Source of the DNA: a virus | Reading direction: 5' to 3' (one strand) | Length of the DNA: 64,000 nucleotides | Virus record (IMG/VR): IMGVR_UViG_3300037258_000514 | Location: 62,001-126,000 of that record | In this document: one piece after another, positions 29,939-36,505 of the stretch | Position numbering within the stretch: the stretch's first letter is position 1 | Layout: each line of letters starts with the position of its first letter | Notes under the pieces: generated by a model | Database searches by the model: none | The model's input: only the letters and a program-made list of their open reading frames with translations | What the model was told of the DNA's origin: nothing | Translations under genes and position numbers: made by a program

Positions 29939-30029
29939 TGGCGGAGGGTACAGGATTTGAACCTGTGGAACGTTTATAGTTCACTTCTTTAGCAAAGAAG
30001 CGCGATAAGCCGGACTCTGCCAACCCTCC
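29939..30029 (-). tRNA. tRNA-Ser(GCT)
   Basis: Class II: acceptor GGAGGGT/ACCCTCC, anticodon arm CTTCT-TTGCTAA-AGAAG, variable arm GAAC/GTTC, T-loop TTCAAAT, discriminator G, CCA encoded. Confidence 0.92.
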
Positions 30030-30037
30030 GAAAACTA

Positions 30038-30067
30038 TAACGCACAGGCTGGACTGTGCCCGCCTGT
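30038..30067 (-). other. Strong GC hairpin upstream of tRNA-Ser(GCT)
   Basis: CGCACAGGC/GCCTGTGCG, 9 bp perfect with a 12-nt loop, followed by TTATAGTTTTC. Either a weak terminator or a processing hairpin before the tRNA. Confidence 0.4.
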
Positions 30068-30106
30068 GCGCTTCTTCCTTTTAGTTTACATTTTGCATTT
30101 CCTCTG

Positions 30107-30136
30107 TTTATCTTTAACATTTCTAAACAGTGTCAA
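30107..30136 (-). promoter_or_regulatory. Possible promoter
   Basis: TTGACA (30136-30131), 18-nt spacer and GATAAA, reading leftwards toward tRNA-Ser(GCT). The -10 is weak. Confidence 0.35.
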
Positions 30137-30219
30137 TAGTTTCATCTATATCATATATGATAAGATTTTTGTTGTTATACTCCCTGCATCTGCAAATGCA
30201 ATGGTACTGGAATATAACT

Positions 30220-30238
30220 CTCATCCTAGGTGCTTGAG
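30220..30238 (-). repeat. AGCACCNNGGA hairpin, copy 2
   Basis: CTCA-AGCACCTAGGA-TGAG on the minus strand: 4-bp stem, 11-nt loop. Confidence 0.5.
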
Positions 30239-30276
30239 TCGGAATACTGAATAAAAACAGGTCCTATCTTATCGTT

Positions 30277-30298
30277 CGCCGTCCTAGGTGCTCCGGCG
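30277..30298 (-). repeat. AGCACCNNGGA hairpin, copy 3
   Basis: CGCCG-GAGCACCTAGGA-CGGCG: 5-bp stem of different sequence from copy 2, same loop. Confidence 0.5.
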
Positions 30299-30398
30299 CG
30301 TACTGCAATCTTGATTGTATTTTTAAGTTTTATCTGTTATTCTGTAGATGTTTTTTCAAGTTTTCATTATTTTGGTCCCCCTACCTCATTTATACCAA

Positions 30399-30672
30399 TT
30401 ACCTGTTTACCTTCCAAATGTTTCTAGCTACTTCTGCTTTGTGCCAAGCTTTAAATGTCGGTGTTTCGATTAGCTTTAAGAAAGCCTCTTTGCGATTAAA
30501 GATGTTGGTCACGACCATCGCGGTGCTCGGCTCGTGCTCCAGAAGCTAGATGAATCAATCTAACTCCATTTTGTTTAGCGTTCCTGCGTTGTCCGCCCTT
30601 ACCACCTGTGCAGAACGTTTGAATTTCAAAATCGTTCTTTGTTACACTAAACAACAACACTTTATTTTCCAT
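30399..30672 (-). CDS. Release-factor-like (GGQ domain) protein with putative +1 frameshift
   Basis: ATG 30672 with AAGGAG 6 nt upstream. Frame 0 encodes 58 aa (MENKVLLFSVTKNDFEIQTF, then TGGKGGQRRNAKQNGVRLIH) containing GGQ, and ends ...GRDQHL at UAA (30498-30496). The +1 frame continues NRKEAFLKLIETPTF...WHKAEVARN for 32 aa to the stop at 30399. Skipping one base after CUU (CUU-U-AAU) gives DQHLNRKEAF, the exact spacing of the class I release-factor signature Q-H-x-N-R. CUU before a stop is the E. coli RF2 recoding site. GGQ proteins hydrolyse peptidyl-tRNA; without codon-recognition domains this resembles ArfB/PrfH-like rescue factors. A simple 1-nt insertion is the alternative. Confidence 0.75.
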
Positions 30673-30689
30673 GTTGTTCTCCTTGAAAC

Positions 30690-30767
30690 TGGTAGGCGCG
30701 GAGGGATTCGAACCCCCAATTGATGCTGCTTTTGAGGCAACCGCTTTGCCAAGTTAGCTACGTGCGG
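30690..30767 (-). tRNA. tRNA-Leu(CAA), acceptor stem damaged
   Basis: Anticodon arm GTTGC-CTCAAAA-GCAGC, T-arm GGGGG-TTCGAAT-CCCTC, discriminator A and CCA are good, but 5' CCGCACG pairs with only 4 of 7 bases of CGCGCCT. The upstream HNH gene ends (VRT-stop) exactly across this 5' strand, so endonuclease insertion may have replaced it. Confidence 0.65.
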
Positions 30768-31345
30768 ACAAAAAGTTTAGTAGTTCTTCCTTTTTCCCAT
30801 CCTTCTGATATGAAAAGAAGTATTTTGTTTTGTTTAATTTTAATCTCTTTTCCTTCTTTTCGTATCCAGCAAGTTCCAAACTGCGAGTTCCTCTCTGCAA
30901 TTTTCCTTGCATCAGTTAATGCTTCTTTAGCACGTACTTTGTTTTGCTCTTCTTTGTTATTTAATCTTTGTTGATTAATACTAGAAATGTTTTTTCTACC
31001 ACTAGAAGCTTGTATTTCCTTTGCTTTTTCTAAACCGTGTTTTTCGACCATCTTTTGCCATAAAGATTTATAATTACTACTGCAAATGTAATCAGCAGTA
31101 TTTTCTTTTCTTGTTCCCCAATACAAATGAAAAGGATTACTACACTTTCCATTGTTACATGCATGACATGCTTCTACGTTAATCTTATACGGAAGAGAAG
31201 TGTTTAGTATATAAGATAACGTTCCTCGCATTGCATATGAAACTAATGCAGAATTCCCTCCACGTTCTACGCATTGTTCATCTAATCTTAAATGCTTTTT
31301 CCGTTGTTCTAACGGAAGCAAGATATAGTCCTCAATTCGAATCAT
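30758..31345 (-). CDS. HNH homing endonuclease (family A)
   Basis: 195 aa from ATG 31345. MIRIEDYILLPLEQRKKHLRL; core CHACNNGKCSNPFHLYWGT. The stop TAG is at tRNA-Leu(CAA) positions 8-9. Confidence 0.9.
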   Translation of the reverse strand: MIRIEDYILLPLEQRKKHLRLDEQCVERGGNSALVSYAMRGTLSYILNTSLPYKINVEACHACNNGKCSNPFHLYWGTRKENTADYICSSNYKSLWQKMVEKHGLEKAKEIQASSGRKNISSINQQRLNNKEEQNKVRAKEALTDARKIAERNSQFGTCWIRKEGKEIKIKQNKILLFISEGWEKGRTTKLFVRT

Positions 31346-31393
31346 ATGGCAAATTATAATTTGTAGTTGATTCAAAAATCAAGCAATGAAAAT

Positions 31394-31479
31394 TGGTAGG
31401 CCCTATCGGAGTTGAACCGATACTCCCGAAGGAAACGAGGCTTAAACTCGTTGCGTCTGCCGGATTCCGCCAAAGGCCC
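31394..31479 (-). tRNA. tRNA-Leu(TAA)
   Basis: Class II: acceptor GGGCCTT/AGGGCCT (with wobbles), anticodon arm ACGAG-TTTAAGC-CTCGT, variable arm TCC/GGA, T-loop TTCAACT, discriminator A, CCA encoded. Confidence 0.88.
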
Positions 31480-31490
31480 GTAAAAGAATT

Positions 31491-31676
31491 CAGAGAAGAA
31501 GGCTGTCATTAGTGACAGTAAAGAAGATTATCATCAATCTGTTTCTCTACTTAACCTAAGCGCGAAGCGCATCTATCACCTTGATCGGCCTCTCCACGAT
31601 CCTTCGGACTCAGCAATAGAGAACTTGCTACACCTAAATGCAATCCGCGGTGCTTTGCTAGTGTACATCTTCTCTG
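31491..31676 (-). ncRNA. Structured gene-free spacer closed by CAGAGAAG repeat
   Basis: CAGAGAAG/CTTCTCTG (8 bp) closes the whole spacer between two tRNAs. Inside are the GCAA-AGCACCGCGGA-TTGC hairpin (31640-31658), GCGCTTCGCGC and CTGTCA/TGACAG. A 30-codon frame from ATG 31668 is too weak to call. Confidence 0.4.
31640..31658 (-). repeat. AGCACCNNGGA hairpin, copy 4
   Basis: GCAA-AGCACCGCGGA-TTGC, 4-bp stem, loop centre GC instead of TA. Confidence 0.5.
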
Positions 31677-31688
31677 ATACTTAAAAAT

Positions 31689-31763
31689 TGGTGGAGGGTA
31701 GGAGAGTCGAACTCCTGATACTTGGTTGCAGGCCAAGTGTGTTCCCGCTAGCACTAACCCCCC
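31689..31763 (-). tRNA. tRNA-Ala(TGC)
   Basis: Acceptor GGGGGGT/ACCCTCC gives the alanine determinant G3-U70; anticodon arm CTTGG-CCTGCAA-CCAAG (C33 instead of U33), T-loop TTCGACT, discriminator A, CCA encoded. Confidence 0.85.
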
Positions 31764-31848
31764 AGATACCGCTCGCGTCCGAAACGTTTTGCCTAGGAGA
31801 GTTCCAAACAACAGGCGGTATTCATCCACGGAGCGACCGTGAAACTTA

Positions 31849-32610
31849 CTAATTAATTTTATGGGGCGGCAGATGGGAGTCAGACCCACTAAAAGATGCT
31901 CCACAGGCATCTGCCGCATCGTTTGGCTTCTGCCGCCGTAGCTTGATTTCTCTTCTTTCTAATAATCCGTTAAGAGATCCAAAGTTTGGTGTTAAAGAAT
32001 GACAACTCGGACAAAGTATTTTTACATTACTTCGTCTATTATTTGTTCTATCACCATCTACATGGTGAAACTCTGTTGGGATATTTCCCGTAGTAGGATG
32101 AATTCGCATCCAGCCACATTCTTCACAACTATTTCCGCGAAGTTCTATTAAAGCTCTCTGAGCGAAGTATTCAGTTAGATTATTTTCTCCTGCAAACCAT
32201 CTTTCCTTATCTAACTGCCATTTATGCGCTATCCTACATTTTCCGCTGCAATACTCATTTAAGCCTGTTTTACCACAGAACGTACAAAGCCTTCTTGGAA
32301 TTTTTATTCTTCCGATGTTATTAACTATCCCGGCGCAAGTTTTACTACAATATAATAATCCGTTTGGGCCAACAAAGTTAAAACATTCTGCGCGTTGGCA
32401 CTTTACTCTTTGTTTATTCTTTGTTCTAAGTAAAGCATTTTCTTTGTTAACTTGAACCGCTTTCTCTCGCCCTTTGTTCCAGCGTTCTTTTGCTTCTAAC
32501 GAAAGAACTTCGTGATAGGGTTTGCCTCCGACTTGTATACAGTAAGTTTTGTGCCTATTTAATCCACGAATGTCTTTGCATTCCTTACCACATATACAAT
32601 GAACAATCAT
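31849..32610 (-). CDS. HNH homing endonuclease (second type)
   Basis: 253 aa, MIVHCICGKECKDIRGLNRHK: N-terminal zinc finger, several cysteine pairs (CSKTCAG, CTFCGKTG, CSGKC), then HNH core CEECGWMRIHPTTGNIPTEFHHVDGDRTNN and NVKILCPSCHSL (about 157-205). Different from the six family-A enzymes. The end of the frame runs through the tRNA-His-like sequence (31862-31917), and a tRNA 5' half lies just before its start. Confidence 0.9.
   Translation of the reverse strand: MIVHCICGKECKDIRGLNRHKTYCIQVGGKPYHEVLSLEAKERWNKGREKAVQVNKENALLRTKNKQRVKCQRAECFNFVGPNGLLYCSKTCAGIVNNIGRIKIPRRLCTFCGKTGLNEYCSGKCRIAHKWQLDKERWFAGENNLTEYFAQRALIELRGNSCEECGWMRIHPTTGNIPTEFHHVDGDRTNNRRSNVKILCPSCHSLTPNFGSLNGLLERREIKLRRQKPNDAADACGASFSGSDSHLPPHKIN
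31862..31917 (-). tRNA. tRNA-His(GTG)-like lacking a D-arm
   Basis: 56 nt: acceptor GCGGCAG/CTGCCGC pairs 7/7, anticodon arm GATGC-CTGTGGA-GCATC, T-stem GTGGG/CCCAT with loop TCTGACT, C73 and CCA as in histidine tRNAs. No D-arm is present and the extra G-1 is not obvious. Entirely within the HNH frame. Probably a relic. Confidence 0.5.
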
Positions 32611-32653
32611 ACACTGTTATACCAAGCGCCTAAACCATTCGGCCAACGTCACC
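32611..32653 (-). pseudogene. tRNA 5'-half remnant
   Basis: GGTGACG-TT-GGCCGAATGGTTTAGGC looks like acceptor 5' strand plus D-arm of a class II tRNA; no matching CGTCACC 3' half exists nearby. It abuts the ATG of the HNH gene, suggesting truncation by the insertion. Confidence 0.5.
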
Positions 32654-32665
32654 ATAAAACTTAAA

Positions 32666-32863
32666 CTAATCTTCTCCGCGAATTTTTACGAGAGTCCTTT
32701 TTCTTAATTCAGGTAATGAATCTATCTTCTGAGCAAGGGCAAGAAGTTGGGATTCAATTCTACATGCTTCCCTATAAACTTCTTTCTCTTCAGGATTGTC
32801 TTGATTTGCTGCAAAAACTATCTTTGCAACTTCACGCGATATTGCCTCTGCTAAATTAATCAT
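32666..32863 (-). CDS. Small helical hypothetical protein
   Basis: 65 aa, MINLAEAISREVAKIVFAAN..., helical and charged. Starts 4 nt after tRNA-Thr(TGT). Function unknown. Confidence 0.5.
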   Translation of the reverse strand: MINLAEAISREVAKIVFAANQDNPEEKEVYREACRIESQLLALAQKIDSLPELRKRTLVKIRGED

Positions 32864-32867
32864 AACT

Positions 32868-32943
32868 TGGAGCCACCGGTGGGACTCGAACCCACGATTG
32901 ACAGTTTACAAAACTGTTGCTGTCGCCACTGAGCCACGGTGAC
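32868..32943 (-). tRNA. tRNA-Thr(TGT)
   Basis: Acceptor GTCACCG/CGGTGGC, anticodon arm ACAGT-TTTGTAA-ACTGT, T-arm GTGGG-TTCGAGT-CCCAC, discriminator T, CCA encoded. Confidence 0.9.
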
Positions 32944-32950
32944 TTAAAAT

Positions 32951-33024
32951 TGGAGCCGCCATCGGGAATCGAACCCGAGTAGATTGCTTACCAAGCAATT
33001 GAACTGCCACTGTTCTATAGCGAC
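32951..33024 (-). tRNA. tRNA-Thr(GGT)
   Basis: Acceptor GTCGCTA/TGGCGGC, anticodon arm ATTGC-TTGGTAA-GCAAT, T-loop TTCGATT, discriminator T, CCA encoded. D-arm near-identical to tRNA-Thr(CGT), so a tandem duplication is likely. Confidence 0.9.
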
Positions 33025-33064
33025 TTACTTACCACATTACCTTCTCAGCCGTCCTTTAGGAAAA

Positions 33065-33138
33065 TGGAGCCGGCAACAGGAATCGAACCTGTGTAGGTAG
33101 TTTACGAAACTACTGAACTGCCACTGTTCTATACCGAC
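33065..33138 (-). tRNA. tRNA-Thr(CGT)
   Basis: Acceptor GTCGGTA/TGCCGGC, anticodon arm GTAGT-TTCGTAA-ACTAC, T-arm ACAGG-TTCGATT-CCTGT, discriminator T, CCA encoded. Confidence 0.9.
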
Positions 33139-33140
33139 GT

Positions 33141-33335
33141 TTATGTATTACTAGGTCTTACTATCCTGGCGTTGATTCTATCCCTACTAAATCTTTCCAG
33201 GATATCCCAAAATACAGCATCAGGAACTTTCCTGTATTCTGATGTAACCATACCAAGGAAGAAGACCATTTCCGCTTCAGTCCACTCAACCAAACTAGCT
33301 GTTAGTATATGGCAGTCGTAAGTTGTTCTTGGCAT
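33141..33335 (-). CDS. Small hypothetical protein
   Basis: 64 aa with EWTEAEMVFFLGMVTSEYRKV. No ribosome site seen. Position between tRNA-Thr(CGT) and a gene-free stretch. Function unknown. Confidence 0.45.
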   Translation of the reverse strand: MPRTTYDCHILTASLVEWTEAEMVFFLGMVTSEYRKVPDAVFWDILERFSRDRINARIVRPSNT

Positions 33336-33509
33336 AAACTTAATCGCGTCCTACTACTGTCATCGCTCGGCTACGTAGTAAGTAAAGAGGACAAAGCGAT
33401 AAAAGACCCTCACCGCGAAATCTTTACAAGGTTTCTACTCCGTTACAGGTAGCCTACCTCCACGACAGTTGCTATGAGCAAGGTTGAGTTCTCTGTAACT
33501 TAGGCTCAA

Positions 33510-33540
33510 CGGGCGGCTCGGATTTGAACCGAGAAGTGTA
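33510..33540 (-). pseudogene. tRNA T-arm/acceptor remnant
   Basis: CTCGG-TTCAAAT-CCGAG followed by CCGCCCG, then TTGA instead of NCCA; no 5' half. Directly follows tRNA-Cys. The 33340-33509 stretch left of it holds no gene. Confidence 0.5.
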
Positions 33541-33543
33541 ATT

Positions 33544-33620
33544 TGGAGCACGGAACCGGAATCGAACCGGTGTATTGGCAGCTTTGCAGGCTGTCGCCTT
33601 ACCGTCTTGGCTATCCGTGC
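33544..33620 (-). tRNA. tRNA-Cys(GCA)
   Basis: Acceptor GCACGGA/TCCGTGC, anticodon CAGC-CTGCAAA-GCTG, T-arm ACCGG-TTCGATT-CCGGT, discriminator T, CCA encoded. Confidence 0.92.
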
Positions 33621-33742
33621 AAATTGTGCGGCAGAAGTAAACTAAATTACTTCTTCAACACTTTTACCAGTAGTTAATCCGACTGCGGGCGCTTAATAAT
33701 AACCCAATCATTGAGCCGCAAACTTCCGGGGTCTATCCTACT

Positions 33743-33761
33743 GCTGTCCTAGGTTCTCAGC
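33743..33761 (-). repeat. AGMACCNNGGA hairpin, copy 5
   Basis: GCTG-AGAACCTAGGA-CAGC, the one copy with AA for CA in the loop; flanked by an outer CGGGGTCT/AGACCCCG stem (33725-33780). The 33621-33795 spacer has no gene. Confidence 0.5.
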
Positions 33762-33795
33762 GATTCGGTAAGACCCCGTTTTTGTGTAATATCTA

Positions 33796-33895
33796 TTGTC
33801 GGGAACAAGCGCTAACAGTTAGCGGTATCGAAACCGCAATTGGCTTACGAGGCCAATTTTTATCCAAGAAGTAGCTGTTAACTACGCCACGACAA
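33796..33895 (-). ncRNA. Y-RNA-like element b
   Basis: Outer stem TTGTCG/CGACAA, then TGGCGTA, stem GTTAACAG/CTGTTAGC, CTACTTC, and on return GCTTGTTCC. The apical part holds an anticodon-like hairpin TTGGC-CTCGTAA-GCCAA and a T-arm-like GCGG-TTTCGATA-CCGC. Same consensus as the elements around the Ro gene; it lies alone in the tRNA array. Confidence 0.65.
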
Positions 33896-33901
33896 AGAAA
33901 A

Positions 33902-33976
33902 TGGAGCGGGTAAAGGAACTCGAATCCTTGTGTCTTGGGTGGAAACCAAGCATACTAGCCGCTGTATGATACCCGC
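33902..33976 (-). tRNA. tRNA-Gly(TCC)
   Basis: Acceptor GCGGGTA/TACCCGC, anticodon arm CTTGG-TTTCCAC-CCAAG, T-loop TTCGAGT, discriminator T, CCA encoded. Confidence 0.9.
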
Positions 33977-34033
33977 TTAAAATTTTATTTTCCTTCCCAT
34001 CAACCATCCTATTAACCAACCCCGCCTTAAAAC

Positions 34034-34228
34034 TTATCGCAAGAAGCTTGTAGGACTCATTGCTGCATACTTTAGCAAGAATGAAAGCAATCCTACCCAA
34101 AACATGTGCAAGCCAATTACATTGCATTTCATGTTAAGATCTGATGGTGGAGGTGTTGTTGGTCTGGCTGTGATTAAAAACATTACCAAACCAAGTAAAC
34201 ACACTAAAAGTGAAAGATAAATTTGCAT
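34034..34228 (-). CDS. Small two-pass membrane protein
   Basis: 64 aa from ATG 34228 (AAAGGAG, 7 nt). Helices YLSLLVCLLGLVMFLI and MFWVGLLSFLLKYA. Function unknown. Confidence 0.6.
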   Translation of the reverse strand: MQIYLSLLVCLLGLVMFLITARPTTPPPSDLNMKCNVIGLHMFWVGLLSFLLKYAAMSPTSFLR

Positions 34229-34241
34229 TGTTGATCTCCTT

Positions 34242-34394
34242 TTATATTCGTCCAAGCAAGAATAAGATCAGAACAATAATAAAAATTGTTCCTAATAGTC
34301 CTGATGGAGCGTAACCCCAGTTTTGACTGTGAGGCCATGATGGGAAAGCGCCAACGAGCAGTAAGATTAAAACGATTAGCAAGATTAAGCCCAT
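34242..34394 (-). CDS. DUF3309 family small membrane protein
   Basis: 50 aa from ATG 34394 with GAGGTGA upstream. MGLILLIVLILLLVGAFPSW then WGYAPSGLLGTIFIIVLILFLLGRI matches DUF3309 almost end to end. The family is common in Proteobacteria and has no assigned function. Suggests transfer from such a host. Confidence 0.85.
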   Translation of the reverse strand: MGLILLIVLILLLVGAFPSWPHSQNWGYAPSGLLGTIFIIVLILFLLGRI

Positions 34395-34507
34395 AGTTGT
34401 CACCTCGCTTGATCGTAATATAAACCTAAGCCAGAAATCTGTTCAGTTTTATACACTTCGTACTCTTTGATGCTGTTTGGGAGAAAAACGTTTGATACAA
34501 AATTAAA

Positions 34508-34582
34508 TGGCAGGGGATCCGAGACTCGAACTCGGGTAAACGGTTTTGGAGACCGACGTAATGGCCGCTATACGAATCCCCT
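34508..34582 (-). tRNA. tRNA-Trp(CCA)
   Basis: Acceptor AGGGGAT/ATCCCCT, anticodon CGGT-CTCCAAA-ACCG, T-loop TTCGAGT, discriminator G, CCA encoded. Confidence 0.92.
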
Positions 34583-34588
34583 AAATTT

Positions 34589-34718
34589 ATTCTGAGAGGC
34601 GCCAAAGCCTTGTCCGTTGTAGAATGCTCGTAACGACTAGGGGTTGCGCAGTCCCGTTCCGATAGTTTATACTGACACATTCTTGGTCAACCACTCGCCA
34701 CCTACCACCTCTCAGAAT
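34589..34718 (-). ncRNA. Structured RNA closed by 11-bp inverted repeat
   Basis: ATTCTGAGAGG pairs perfectly with CCTCTCAGAAT at the two ends of a gene-free spacer between tRNA-Asp and tRNA-Trp. Inside are AGAATG/CATTCT and TGGT/ACCA stems and GGG/CCC. Class unknown. Confidence 0.5.
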
Positions 34719-34720
34719 AT

Positions 34721-34797
34721 TGGCGGGCCGTACGGGATTCGAACCCGTGAATGTACGGTAGACAGCCGTATAGCTTAGACCGCTTGCCTAACGACCC
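34721..34797 (-). tRNA. tRNA-Asp(GTC)
   Basis: Acceptor GGGTCGT/ACGGCCC, anticodon arm TACGG-CTGTCTA-CCGTA, T-arm ACGGG-TTCGAAT-CCCGT, discriminator G, CCA encoded. Confidence 0.92.
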
Positions 34798-34826
34798 CAA
34801 TATTACTCTATTCAGTTGTCAAAGAA

Positions 34827-35486
34827 TTACAACACCGCCGCCTGAACGGCTTGATGAGAATGCGTCTCTTTCTCATCGTTGAACTTTCGGCACTTACTAC
34901 ACCAAATTAGTTTATACCCAAATTTATAAAGACGATTTCCTACTGCAACGGCACTAACGCCCAACTTTTCTCCTACATATGTGTAGGAAGAATTCTTAAC
35001 CATTGTTACAAGCTCGTTAATCTCAGGCCATTCAATCTTCGTTCTTAACCGTAAACGAGCATGAATCTTATTATAAACGCCTTCAGTATGAAGCCTTTTA
35101 GTACGTAACGAAGCCTCTTGACGCGCTTTAACACTAGTAATTCTACACTTTCTCAACTGCATTGCTTTTTCTTCGCCATATTTAGCTATTGTATATAACC
35201 AAATATTTTTCTTTCCATTTGCTATAGCATCTGCAGTATTTTCTGCTGCAGTACCCCAATACAGATGATAAGGATTACTGCACTTCTCATTGTGACAGGC
35301 ATGACAGCAATGAATTTTTACTTCAAAAGGGATTGTAGTATCAACTATATATGCTAGTAGACCTCTACATTCACCTGAACTGCCTTCCTTTGGATTTCCT
35401 CCTCTTTCTACGCAAGGTGAGTCAAGTTTTAAATGAGATTGCCTTTCTTTCTTTGGACGTAGAATATATTCTTCTATATTAATCAT
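34827..35486 (-). CDS. HNH homing endonuclease (family A)
   Basis: 219 aa, MINIEEYILRPKKERQSHLKL; core CCHACHNEKCSNPYHLYWGT. Longer C-terminus with a helix-turn-helix-like region (ELVTMVKNSSYTYVGEKLGVS) and a final CSKC pair, probably extra DNA binding. Does not overlap a tRNA. Confidence 0.9.
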   Translation of the reverse strand: MINIEEYILRPKKERQSHLKLDSPCVERGGNPKEGSSGECRGLLAYIVDTTIPFEVKIHCCHACHNEKCSNPYHLYWGTAAENTADAIANGKKNIWLYTIAKYGEEKAMQLRKCRITSVKARQEASLRTKRLHTEGVYNKIHARLRLRTKIEWPEINELVTMVKNSSYTYVGEKLGVSAVAVGNRLYKFGYKLIWCSKCRKFNDEKETHSHQAVQAAVL

Positions 35487-35520
35487 AAATACTTCAAGCC
35501 CCTGAGGGCGTCACAAACTT

Positions 35521-35597
35521 TGGCTGGCCACCCAGGATTCGAACCTGGAATCTTCGCGTTCAGAGCGCGCTGCGTTCGCCGGTTGCGCCAGTGGCCA
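35521..35597 (-). tRNA. tRNA-Gln(CTG)
   Basis: Acceptor TGGCCAC/GTGGCCA with the weak U1-A72 typical of Gln, anticodon CGCG-CTCTGAA-CGCG, T-loop TTCGAAT, discriminator G, CCA encoded. Confidence 0.92.
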
Positions 35598-35602
35598 ATT
35601 TA

Positions 35603-35782
35603 CTAAACAAAATCTACTACGTTGTTATTTATACCGCCCTGCGGCGGTGCTGGATTCGTCTGTTCAACATTTGTATTCACAGGATTATCAACTCCCGGTA
35701 CAGGAAGTCCGTAAGGATTAATGTACGAAGTTCCTGTGTTTTGGTAGTACCATCCGAAGTTATTAAATCCCGGTGATGACAT
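35603..35782 (-). CDS. Small Asn/Pro/Gly-rich protein
   Basis: 59 aa from ATG 35782 (AGGAG, 7 nt). MSSPGFNNFGWYYQNTGTSY..., with VPGVDNPVNTN and APPQGGINNN. Composition like a phage structural tail or linker peptide. Function unknown. Confidence 0.55.
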   Translation of the reverse strand: MSSPGFNNFGWYYQNTGTSYINPYGLPVPGVDNPVNTNVEQTNPAPPQGGINNNVVDFV

Positions 35783-35811
35783 TAACGTCTCCTAAATGGC
35801 AGTTCTAATTT

Positions 35812-35887
35812 TGGTAGCCCGAGCAGGACTCGAACCTGCGCTATTCTGCTCCAAAGGCAGACGTCTTGGCCGCTAAACGATCGGGCT
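35812..35887 (-). tRNA. tRNA-Gln(TTG)
   Basis: Acceptor AGCCCGA/TCGGGCT, anticodon arm TCTGC-CTTTGGA-GCAGA, T-loop TTCGAGT, discriminator A, CCA encoded. If the loop is read one base later it is Pro(TGG); position favours TTG. The HNH stop overlaps by 15 nt. Confidence 0.75.
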
Positions 35888-36505
35888 ATTAACTTTCTCT
35901 AACTTCTTTCCGGCATACATTCGTTGAATTTTTCCCAACTTCCAACCCTGTATTGTTGCTAGTGCTATAAGATTCTTTTCGATTCTAATATTCTTGTCTT
36001 CTTTGTTCATCCAAACTGTATCCGTAGCTTGGTTTCTACTTCCAACGCAAAGCTTACGTCCATTTGAAATCTTTGCTTTTAGTTCAGATGAAACTATGAA
36101 ACTAGGATGAAAACCTTCACGTCCTTCTTTCCAACCAAGAGTAACAAAAAGTTCTTTGTCATAAAGACAAATTAATCGTGTTAAGCCGTTGTAAGACATC
36201 CAAACTTTATCGGCTGTATTGCGTTTATCTCCGAAATTATTTGTGTATCCGTTTTCTACAGCATCAACACGATTATCTGTCGGTGTTCCCCAGTATAGAT
36301 GAACTTTGTTACTACATTTTTCATTGTGACACGCGTGACATAAGTAAATTTTATATCCCTTTGGGATAGAAGTGTTTAAGTAGTCAGCTAACATGCCTTT
36401 AAACTCAACTGAAAATCCCCCGCGTTCAATGCAGGGATCGTGCAATTTTAAATGAGAGCGTCTTTGCTCTCTTGACAACAAAATGTACTCTTCTATTTTT
36501 ATCAT
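35873..36505 (-). CDS. HNH homing endonuclease (family A)
   Basis: 210 aa from ATG 36505 (ATGA overlap with the upstream stop). MIKIEEYILLSREQRRSHLKL; core CHACHNEKCSNKVHLYWGT. Extra repeats of a VWMSYNG/VWMNKED type in the C-terminal half. The last codons lie in tRNA-Gln(TTG). Confidence 0.9.
   Translation of the reverse strand: MIKIEEYILLSREQRRSHLKLHDPCIERGGFSVEFKGMLADYLNTSIPKGYKIYLCHACHNEKCSNKVHLYWGTPTDNRVDAVENGYTNNFGDKRNTADKVWMSYNGLTRLICLYDKELFVTLGWKEGREGFHPSFIVSSELKAKISNGRKLCVGSRNQATDTVWMNKEDKNIRIEKNLIALATIQGWKLGKIQRMYAGKKLEKVNSPIV

Larger units (their letters stand above)
30137..30398. other. Gene-free stretch with two hairpin-motif copies
   Basis: No gene with a ribosome site. It holds two copies of the AGCACCTAGGA hairpin (30220-30238 and 30277-30298) and AT-rich sequence. 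Confidence 0.5.

Noticed and set aside
31551-31919. 122-codon frame across tRNA-Ala and the tRNA-His-like sequence
   Set aside because: It runs through a good tRNA and a structured spacer, has no ribosome site, and its composition is not protein-like.
34426-34680. 84-codon frame over tRNA-Trp
   Set aside because: Covers the whole tRNA and the 34589-34718 structured spacer; no start signal.
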